Source of the DNA: Anaerolineae bacterium
Lineage (GTDB): Bacteria > Chloroflexota > Anaerolineae > J102
Direction: 5' to 3'
Assembly (NCBI GenBank): GCA_026985975.1
Contig: JALSPL010000029.1
Location: 1-20,270 of the forward strand
Length of the DNA: 20,270 nucleotides
Each line of letters begins with the position of its first letter. Within the stretch, counting starts at the first letter, position 1. The notes below the pieces were generated by a model. It was given only the letters and a program-made list of their open reading frames with translations. It had not been told where the DNA came from and made no database searches. Position numbers and translations under genes: made by a program. Positions 14,704 through 20,270 of this stretch are shown here, piece after piece.

Positions 14704-16692
14704 TTACTCGCCTTCCTCCGCTTCGCGGAAATCAGCATCTTCGACCGGGGGCTCTTGAGATGCGGCGGCGGGGATAGGGCCTTCTTCGTCCGTTGATGCA
14801 GGTTGGGGCTCCGCGGCGGCATCCACCCTTTCCGATTCCTGTTCGTTTTCGGCTTGGGCTTGCGCTTCAGCTTCGGCCGCCTGTTGCTGCTGATAGAGAT
14901 ATTGGCCGATCTGCTGGCTGGCGGTGAGCAGGGCGTCGGTGGCGGCTTGCAGGGCGTCGGGGTCCTCGCCGTTGCTGGCCTCTTGCACCGCGGCGATTTT
15001 CTCGTTCAGCTCCGCTGTCATCTCTGCTGGCAGCGCATCGCCCGCCTCCTGCATCGCTTTTTGCGTCTGGAAAATCACGGCGTCGGCCCGGTTGCGCTCA
15101 CTGATGAGCTTGCGGCGGCGTTCGTCATCGGCCTTGTGGGCCTCGGCTTCCTGCACCAGACGCTGAATCTCGTCCTCGCTCAGGCCCGAGCTGGCCGTGA
15201 TCTTGATGGATTGCTGGCGACCGGTATTTTTATCCCGGGCGTGGACATGCAAAATGCCGTTGGCGTCGATATCAAAGGTGACTTCGATCTGGGGCACGCC
15301 CCGGGGCGCGGGCGGGATGCCATCCAGAATGAAGCGGCCCAGAATTTTGTTGTCGCGAATCAGCGGGCGCTCGCCCTGGGCGACAACGATCTCCACCTGT
15401 CGCTGATTGTCGGAGGCGGTGGTGAAGAGCTGGGTCTTGCTGGAGGGGATGGTGGTGTTGCGGTCGATCATGGCGGTGGCGATGCCGCCCAGGGTCTCGA
15501 TGGAGAGGGTGAGCGGGGTCACGTCCAGCAGCAGAATGTCCTTGACGTCGCCGCCCAGCACGCCCGCCTGGATGGCCGCGCCCACGGCCACCACCTCGTC
15601 GGGATTCACGCCCTTGTGCGGGTCTTTGCCGAAGAGTTTGCGCACCGCTTCTTGCACCGCGGGCATACGGGTCATGCCGCCCACCAGGATGACGTCATCG
15701 ATGTCATTGGGGGTCAGGCCCGCGTCTTCCATGGCCAGCTTCACCGGGCCGATGCTGCGTTCGATGAGGTCTTCGGTGAGCTGCTCCAGCTTGGCGCGGC
15801 TGAGGGTGACGATGAGATGCTTGGGGCCCGAGGCGTCGGCGGTGATGTAGGGGAGATTGATCTCGGTCTCCAGCACGGTGGAGAGCTCGATCTTGGCCTT
15901 TTCCGCGGCCTCTTTCAGTCGTTGCAGCGCGGTGCGATCCTGGCGCAGGTCGATGCCATGCTCCACCTGGAAGATGTCGGCCACCCAGTTGATGATGCGG
16001 CGGTCGAAATCATCGCCGCCCAGGAAGGTGTCGCCGTTGGTGCTCAGCACCTCGAACACGCCCTCGCTCACCTCCAGAATGGAGATATCGAAGGTGCCGC
16101 CGCCCAGGTCGTAGACGGCGATGCGATAATCTTCATCGGTCTTGTCCAGGCCGTGGGCCAGGGCCGAGGCGGTGGGTTCGTTGATGATGCGCAGCACATC
16201 CAGCCCGGCGATGCGGCCCGCGTCCTTGGTGGCCTGACGCTGGGCGTCGTTGAAATACGCGGGCACGGTGATCACAGCCTGCGTCACCGGTTCGCCCAGA
16301 TAGGCTTCGGCGTCGGCCTTGATTTTTTGCAGGATCATGGCCGAGATCTCGGGCGGCGAATAATCCCGCCCGTTCATCACCACCCGCACATCGCCATTGG
16401 CGGCGTCGATGACTTTGTAGGAGACATGTTGCAGCGCTTCCTGCACCACCGGATCGCTGAATTTGCGGCCCATGAAGCGCTTGACGGAGGCGATGGTGTT
16501 TTCGGGATTGGTAATGGCCTGGCGGCGGGCGATTTGCCCCACCAAACGCTCGTTGTTCTTGGGATTGATGGCCACCACCGAGGGGATCAGGCGTCCGCCC
16601 TCAGCCGACGTGATGACTGTGGGCTCGCCCGCCTCCATGATGGCGCAGACTGAGTTGGTCGTACCGAGATCGATACCGATGATTTTAGACAT
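14704..16692 (-). CDS. dnaK: Molecular chaperone DnaK (Hsp70)
   Basis: A 662-residue Hsp70, full length. It binds unfolded polypeptides in the cytoplasm in an ATP-controlled cycle with DnaJ and GrpE. ATPase motifs are IGIDLGTTNS (5-14), VYDLGGGTFDIS (193-204) and VILVGGMTRMPAVQEAV (about 335-351). The interdomain linker region is DILLLDVTPLTL (about 384-395). The substrate-binding domain and helical lid follow, then an acidic Ala/Gln/Glu-rich tail ending AEEGE rather than the EEVD-like end of many DnaK proteins. GGAG about 6 nt before the ATG supports the start. grpE lies upstream on the same strand after a 224-nt gap filled partly by family 1 repeats; no dnaJ follows here. No CIRCE or HAIR operator was found in the gap. 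Confidence 0.98.
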   Translation of the reverse strand: MSKIIGIDLGTTNSVCAIMEAGEPTVITSAEGGRLIPSVVAINPKNNERLVGQIARRQAITNPENTIASVKRFMGRKFSDPVVQEALQHVSYKVIDAANGDVRVVMNGRDYSPPEISAMILQKIKADAEAYLGEPVTQAVITVPAYFNDAQRQATKDAGRIAGLDVLRIINEPTASALAHGLDKTDEDYRIAVYDLGGGTFDISILEVSEGVFEVLSTNGDTFLGGDDFDRRIINWVADIFQVEHGIDLRQDRTALQRLKEAAEKAKIELSTVLETEINLPYITADASGPKHLIVTLSRAKLEQLTEDLIERSIGPVKLAMEDAGLTPNDIDDVILVGGMTRMPAVQEAVRKLFGKDPHKGVNPDEVVAVGAAIQAGVLGGDVKDILLLDVTPLTLSIETLGGIATAMIDRNTTIPSSKTQLFTTASDNQRQVEIVVAQGERPLIRDNKILGRFILDGIPPAPRGVPQIEVTFDIDANGILHVHARDKNTGRQQSIKITASSGLSEDEIQRLVQEAEAHKADDERRRKLISERNRADAVIFQTQKAMQEAGDALPAEMTAELNEKIAAVQEASNGEDPDALQAATDALLTASQQIGQYLYQQQQAAEAEAQAQAENEQESERVDAAAEPQPASTDEEGPIPAAASQEPPVEDADFREAEEGE

Positions 16693-16809
16693 GATGCTCC
16701 GATAGATGTGAGGATATGAAAAGGGATAATGTTTTGACAGGGATGGCGTTCAAAGATGGCGGGCTGCTTTCGATACGTAGAATGGCTCCGCCCGGTTTCG
16801 CCGCTGCAA

Positions 16810-16907
16810 AACCTGACAGGTTCCAACGCCCGCGTCCGGATGACGGCCGCGTTGGGGGCAAGGAACCTGTCGGGGAGAGCAACGGGCCCGGGGGAACCTG
16901 TCAGGTT
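16810..16907. repeat. Second inverted pair of 15-mer palindromic repeats (family 1)
   Basis: AACCTGACAGGTTCC (16810-16824) and its exact inverse (16893-16907) repeat the arrangement at 1271-1372, with arm starts 83 bp apart versus 87 bp. A third, partial copy (GGAACCTGTC) sits at 16862-16871. Between the arms, CCAACGC and GCGTTGG form a further inverted pair. The block fills the grpE-dnaK spacer. Confidence 0.85.
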
Positions 16908-16916
16908 GGGCGGGCG

Positions 16917-17582
16917 TTATTGCGCCACGCTGACCAGACTCGCCCGCACCACCTTATCCTTCAGTTTGTAGCCCTTGCGCAGCTCCTGCACCACCTCGCC
17001 GCTGGCCGCGTCCTCGCTGGGAACCATGGTTACGGCCTCGTGCACATTGGGATCAAACTCGCCCGCGGCCTCGATAGGCGTCAGCCCCTGGTTTTCCAGG
17101 ATCTTTTGCAACTTGCGGTAGATAAGATCGAAGCCGTCGATCCAGGCGGCGTGCTCCTCCCGCACATCATCGGGAATCGCCTCGAAGGCCCGCTCGAAAT
17201 CATCCAGCACCGGCAGCAGCTCCAGAATCAGGCTCTCGTTGGCCAGGGCGATGCGTTCGCTGACCTCCCGCTCCTTGCGGCGGCGAAAATTCTGCAACTC
17301 GGCCTGGGCGCGCAGCGCCTGATCCCGGGCCAGATCCGCCGCTGCGCGGGCCTGCTTCAGCTCTTCGACCAGCGCTGCGATCTCGTCACCGGCTTTATCG
17401 GTCGCCTCCGCCACCGCCACCTCTTCGATGAGCGCAGCCTCAGCTTCGGCCTCCATGTCCGCGTCCTGCCGCTCAATCATCTCCTCAGGTTCGACGCCCT
17501 GCGCTTCAACCGATTCGGCGGTTTCGACTTCGGCTTCCGGTTGGCTTTCAGGCTGTTGTTTCAGAGTTTCTTTTTCGCTCAT
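16917..17582 (-). CDS. grpE: Nucleotide exchange factor GrpE
   Basis: A 221-residue cytoplasmic co-chaperone that releases ADP from DnaK. The N-terminal 65 residues are acidic and low complexity. A long coiled-coil (about 67-115, VEELKQARAAADLARDQALRAQAELQNFRRRKERE) forms the dimer stalk, and the C-terminal beta domain carries the GrpE signature from FDPNVHEAV (177-185) to GYKLKDKVVRASLVSVA (204-220). The long N-terminal extension makes it larger than E. coli GrpE (197 residues). The ATG at 17582 has GAGGA about 13 nt upstream, a long spacing. It is the first gene of a grpE-dnaK unit. About 50 nt upstream lies the perfect palindrome GATTGTACAATC, and about 100 nt upstream a family 3 repeat. 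Confidence 0.96.
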   Translation of the reverse strand: MSEKETLKQQPESQPEAEVETAESVEAQGVEPEEMIERQDADMEAEAEAALIEEVAVAEATDKAGDEIAALVEELKQARAAADLARDQALRAQAELQNFRRRKEREVSERIALANESLILELLPVLDDFERAFEAIPDDVREEHAAWIDGFDLIYRKLQKILENQGLTPIEAAGEFDPNVHEAVTMVPSEDAASGEVVQELRKGYKLKDKVVRASLVSVAQ

Positions 17583-17630
17583 AGTGTTGATTTATTCCTC
17601 GTTATTTTCGATATTTGAGACAATGGCATT

Positions 17631-17642
17631 GATTGTACAATC
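17631..17642. promoter_or_regulatory. 12-bp perfect palindrome upstream of grpE
   Basis: GATTGTACAATC is perfectly palindromic and lies 49 nt before the grpE ATG, a plausible operator position. It matches neither CIRCE nor HAIR. A chance palindrome cannot be excluded. Confidence 0.35.
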
Positions 17643-17683
17643 CACCATTCATATGGGATGATCAAAAATGCGATTTGGTTTCA

Positions 17684-17732
17684 TTTGGGGGCGTCCTATT
17701 TGAGTTGGAGGTTGAGGTCAGTCGCCTCCGCC
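17684..17732. repeat. Second copy of repeat family 3
   Basis: TTTGGGGGCGTCCTATTT (17684-17701) is identical to 14394-14411. The following bases to CGCCTCCGCC (17723-17732) are the inverse of the right part of the 14386-14592 element. The rest of the 17583-17951 spacer (17733-17880) shows no gene, RNA or strong repeat. Confidence 0.75.
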
Positions 17733-17882
17733 TGGGACTGATAGGCCCATCCATTGTTTTATCCTCCTCGCAGCATTTCATAGAGGGCTAATCATAACCC
17801 AATTGGTCGAAAATAACCACTGGAAAACCGTTCCTTTTGTCCAAAAAGTGATAGACCGTTCACATAAACTGCGTTGTGTCGG

Positions 17883-17912
17883 TTCAACATCTCGCTTTAT
17901 TCGTGTTATCAT
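17883..17912 (+). promoter_or_regulatory. Candidate promoter for moeA
   Basis: TTCAAC (17883-17888), an 18-bp spacer, and TATCAT (17907-17912). The -10 is good and the -35 poor. The start near 17919 gives a leader of about 33 nt. Confidence 0.35.
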
Positions 17913-17951
17913 TGCCGAGACAAACATTCCGCCCTACACGGAGGCAAGACA

Positions 17952-19193
17952 ATGAAAGAAACCTATCCCATGCTCTCAGTCGAGGAGGCGCGCCGTCGCA
18001 TCCTCGAACATTTTCAACCTCTCGAACCGGAACGCATCCCCATCCTGGAGGCCCTGGATCGGGTGTTGGCCGAAGACGTGACCGCCGAGATGGACATTCC
18101 GCCATTGGCCAACACGGCCATGGATGGCTACGCCGTCCGCATCGCCGATACGGCCGGGGCCACGCCCGAGCGCCCTGTCCGCCTGAAAGTGGTGGCGGAT
18201 CTGGCTGCGGGCTACGTTTTGGAGGCGCCTTTGCAGCCGGGCCAGGCTGTGCGCATCATGACAGGCGCACCTATTCCTCCGGGCGCCGAGGCGGTCGTTC
18301 CTTTCGAGAACGTCGAGACGCAGGGAGACGAGGTGCTGATCTTCAAGCCCTACGCCCTGTGGAAGAACATCCGCCACGCAGGCGAAGATGTGAAAGCGGG
18401 TCAGACCGTGCTCAAAAAAGGCGCAGTGCTGCGTCCGCAGGAGATCGGGATGCTGGCGGCGCTGGGACGCGCCACCGCGTTGGTGCATCGCCGCCCGCGG
18501 GTGGCCGTGCTTTCCACGGGCGACGAGGTCATCGACATCACCGATCCCTGGCAGCCGGGCAAGATCAGGGACGCCAACAGCTACACCGTCTCGGCGCTGA
18601 TCCTCAAATATGGCGGCGTTCCCATCCGCCTGGGCATCGCTCCCGACACCATCGAGGCTCTGACCGCCAAAATACGCGAAGCGTTGACCCGGGGCGCCGA
18701 TCTCATTCTCACCTCGGGCGGCGTTTCCATGGGCGATTTCGATGTGGTGAAAAAAGTGTTGGCCGCTGAGGGTGAGATGCACTTTTGGCGGGCGCGTATG
18801 AAGCCGGGCAAGCCCCTGGCCTTTGGCGAAATTCAGGGCGTTCCTCTGCTGGGACTGCCGGGCAACCCCGTCTCCTCCACCATCTCCTTCGAACTCTTCG
18901 CCCGCCCCGCCATCCTCACCATGCTGGGCAAGCGCAAGCTGGAAAAACCCACTATCGACGCCATCCTTGTGGACCCCATCAAGCGCAAAGACAGCCGTCG
19001 TCATTACATGCGAGTGTGGCTGGAGGAGAAAGAGGGACGGACCCGCGCCCATCTCACGGGCGACCAGGGCTCGGGCATCCTCCTTTCCATGGTGCAGGCG
19101 GATGGTCTGGCCATCATTCCCGAAGAAGTGGATCACACCCCGCCCGACTTCCCCGTTCAGGTGATGCTGATCGACTGGCCCGAAGTGGCGTAG
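17952..19193 (+). CDS. moeA: Molybdopterin molybdenumtransferase MoeA
   Basis: A 413-residue enzyme of the last step of molybdenum cofactor synthesis: it inserts molybdate into adenylylated molybdopterin. Blocks in order: NTAMDGYAVR (54-63), MTGAPIPPGAEAVVP (103-117), the MoaB/Mog-like domain with VAVLSTGDEV (184-193), LTSGGVSMGDFD (253-264), MKPGKPLAFG (283-292) and GLPGNPVSS (301-309), then the C-terminal MoeA domain IV. The frame is open upstream to 17874, but GGAGG 7 nt before the ATG at 17952 and the family N-terminus (MLSVEEARRRIL) favour the shorter start. It stands alone: no moaA, mobA or molybdate transporter is in view, so the other pathway genes must lie elsewhere. It converges on sodA. 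Confidence 0.96.
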   Translation: MKETYPMLSVEEARRRILEHFQPLEPERIPILEALDRVLAEDVTAEMDIPPLANTAMDGYAVRIADTAGATPERPVRLKVVADLAAGYVLEAPLQPGQAVRIMTGAPIPPGAEAVVPFENVETQGDEVLIFKPYALWKNIRHAGEDVKAGQTVLKKGAVLRPQEIGMLAALGRATALVHRRPRVAVLSTGDEVIDITDPWQPGKIRDANSYTVSALILKYGGVPIRLGIAPDTIEALTAKIREALTRGADLILTSGGVSMGDFDVVKKVLAAEGEMHFWRARMKPGKPLAFGEIQGVPLLGLPGNPVSSTISFELFARPAILTMLGKRKLEKPTIDAILVDPIKRKDSRRHYMRVWLEEKEGRTRAHLTGDQGSGILLSMVQADGLAIIPEEVDHTPPDFPVQVMLIDWPEVA

Positions 19194-19200
19194 AGAAAAA

Positions 19201-19232
19201 GACTTCGGAGGTCTGCGCAGACCTCCGAAGTC
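19201..19232 (-). terminator. Perfect 32-bp palindrome, terminator for sodA
   Basis: GACTTCGGAGGTCTGC (19201-19216) is followed directly by its exact reverse complement (19217-19232), an effective 14-bp stem with a tetraloop. On the minus strand it is followed by TTTTTCTCT, fitting termination of sodA, whose stop is 8 nt away. On the plus strand only a late TTTT follows, so moeA termination there is less certain. Confidence 0.75.
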
Positions 19233-19239
19233 GGATGTT

Positions 19240-19932
19240 TTACAATCCCCAGGCCTTTCTGAAATCATTCCAGGTCTGTCTGACCGACAGCGCCGCCTTG
19301 CTCAGGGTTTCGGCGATGTGCAGGGCGGTGTAATTGGCGGTAATGGCGTCCCAATCCACTACTGCCCACCACGCGTCGATATAATCGCCGCGACGATTTT
19401 GGTAATTCAGATAATAAGCGTGCTCCCACACATCCAGCCCCATAATGGGAATGAGTCCTCGGGAGACGGGATTATCCTGATTGGGCGTGCTGATGATGGC
19501 GAGATCGCCCTCGGGCGTGACCACCAGCCAGGCCCAGCCGCTGCCGAATCGGGTCAGCGCCGCCTGCTTGAATGCCGCCTGAAAGGCCTCGAAATCGCCA
19601 AAAGCGGCGCTCAGGGCCTCGGCCAACGCCCCGGAGGGAGCGCGACCGCCTTTGGGGCTCATGATGCTCCAGAACATGGTGTGATTGGCGTGCCCGCCGC
19701 CATTGTTGCGCACTGCCGTTCGGATTTCATCGGGTAGCGCATCCAGGTTCATCAGCAGCTCGACCACGCTTTTATCATGCAGCTCAGGATGATTCTCCAG
19801 CGCTGCGTTGAGCTTGGCCACATAGCCGCCATGGTGTTTCTCATAATGAATGCCCATGGTGCGGGTGTCGATGTGGGGCTCCAGGGCGCTGTAGTCATAT
19901 TTGAGTTTGGGCAATTTGAAGGGATAAGCCAT
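19240..19932 (-). CDS. sodA: Superoxide dismutase, Mn-type (Fe/Mn family)
   Basis: A 230-residue cytosolic-type enzyme (no signal peptide) that converts superoxide to oxygen and hydrogen peroxide. The metal ligands are H29 (GIHYEKHH), H84 (HANHTMFW), D167 and H171 (GLDVWEHAYY). Q152 in STPNQDNP is the position typical of Mn enzymes, as is GGG before HANH, so Mn or cambialistic use is inferred. The ATG at 19932 is chosen over upstream in-frame codons because AAGGAG lies about 9 nt before it and the family N-terminus (PFKLPKLKYDYSALEPHID) begins there. A good promoter lies about 60 nt upstream and a hairpin terminator follows the stop, so it is a monocistronic unit. It fits the aerobic life style implied by ctaB. 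Confidence 0.96.
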   Translation of the reverse strand: MAYPFKLPKLKYDYSALEPHIDTRTMGIHYEKHHGGYVAKLNAALENHPELHDKSVVELLMNLDALPDEIRTAVRNNGGGHANHTMFWSIMSPKGGRAPSGALAEALSAAFGDFEAFQAAFKQAALTRFGSGWAWLVVTPEGDLAIISTPNQDNPVSRGLIPIMGLDVWEHAYYLNYQNRRGDYIDAWWAVVDWDAITANYTALHIAETLSKAALSVRQTWNDFRKAWGL

Positions 19933-19989
19933 TTTTTTCTGCTCCTTGCAGTGAGATTGGGATCGTTTTGACAGTAACCGTATCAAATA

Positions 19990-20018
19990 AGTATAGCAAG
20001 GGGGATCACACGGCGCAA
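19990..20018 (-). promoter_or_regulatory. Sigma-70-like promoter for sodA
   Basis: On the minus strand, TTGCGC (20018-20013), a 17-bp spacer, and TATACT (19995-19990). The predicted start near 19983 gives a leader of about 50 nt. Confidence 0.6.
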
Positions 20019-20144
20019 TAAGATTGCTTACCGTTCGGAAAAAATTTTGCGCTCTGGGAGAAACCGTCACTGATAATACGCTGATTGCTTCCTGCTGTGC
20101 AGGGATGATCACCGTAACTTTTCACCTCCGACTTCGTCTATCTA

Positions 20145-20270
20145 TCTGGAGTCTGGCGAAAATGAAATTGCGCCTGGATTCGTACGCATCATATCCAATG
20201 ATCTGACGAAAATAGACCAAAGGACGAAGATTGACGAAAAAGAATCGTCACTTTTCGTCTACATTCGTCC
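20145..20270. repeat. Degenerate repeat region related to the 2.8-kb hairpin element (family 2), cut by the window end
   Basis: TCTGGAGTCTGGCGAAAAT (20145-20163) is the exact inverse of 2861-2879. A diverged echo (ATCTGACGAAAAT) follows near 20200. Further on GACGAAAA (20233-20240) and TTTTCGTC (20252-20259) form a hairpin, and ATTCGTCC ends the window. No ORF is supported here; the element probably continues beyond base 20270. Confidence 0.65.

Noticed and set aside
14803..16653. A 616-codon open frame antisense to dnaK
   Set aside because: dnaK is unmistakable on the minus strand. The plus-strand translation is Gly/His/Asp-rich and typical of a mirror frame.
16693..16800. Separate dnaK promoter (TTGAAC with TTATCC at 18 bp on the minus strand)
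   Set aside because: The -10 match is poor and the spacing borderline, so it was not listed as a feature.
17733..17880. Possible small RNA or riboswitch upstream of moeA
   Set aside because: No convincing long stem, known aptamer-like pattern or terminator was visible; a molybdenum-cofactor riboswitch could not be recognised by eye.
17976..19268. A 430-codon open frame antisense to moeA
   Set aside because: MoeA motifs are complete on the plus strand; the opposite frame has no recognisable domain.

Overview
The window is GC-rich bacterial DNA with about fifteen protein genes packed on both strands. No rRNA, tRNA, CRISPR array, integrase or transposase gene was seen. The gene content is that of an aerobic or facultative chromosome: heme O synthase, a Mn-type superoxide dismutase, GrpE/DnaK, MoeA and flavin-dependent thymidylate synthase. 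Three features point to Chloroflexota, probably the Anaerolineae/Caldilineae side: surface lipoproteins with long Thr-Pro linkers, a secreted peptidase ending in a GEFDFSLVPG-like tail, and many short intergenic palindromes. This placement is an inference from style and was not tested by a search.

Layout. Bases 1-2712 (minus strand): a thiolase preceded by pyrimidine-nucleoside phosphorylase, separated by a pair of inverted 15-mers. Bases 2713-2980: a long imperfect hairpin element, then a promoter sitting directly on the start codon of a rhomboid protease. Bases 2981-5833 (plus): rhomboid protease, then a secreted M14 zinc carboxypeptidase. It converges on ctaB (5838-6788, minus). ctaB is divergent from a two-gene ThyX unit (6996-7969, plus). 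Bases 8039-12641 (plus): two tandem paralogous lipoprotein serine proteases and a YjbQ-family gene, spaced by 3-4 nt and probably one operon. Then come a membrane-anchored SH3b protein (12746-13294), a terminator, and a minus-strand GNAT protein (13372-14385). Bases 14386-14703 hold a structured repeat element and the dnaK terminator. grpE and dnaK follow on the minus strand (14704-17582), with more repeats between them. moeA (17952-19193, plus) converges on sodA (19240-19932, minus) across a perfect 32-bp palindrome. The last 160 bases carry a degenerate repeat related to the hairpin at 2.8 kb.

Most notable is the ThyX locus. Two translationally coupled genes (ATGA overlap) each look like a partial ThyX. 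The first keeps the N-terminal AGRxCY and GHExxxEH blocks but lacks the RHR-x7-S signature. The second has a perfect RHR-x7-S and the C-terminal half but lacks the N-terminal blocks. Both begin with the same KVTLL(S/G)Y strand and end in a P-[AT]-VF-x-D motif, so they look like a duplicated gene whose copies lost complementary parts, plausibly forming an obligate hetero-oligomeric thymidylate synthase. The second theme is at least four families of dispersed palindromic repeats, some with copies 15-17 kb apart inside this window.
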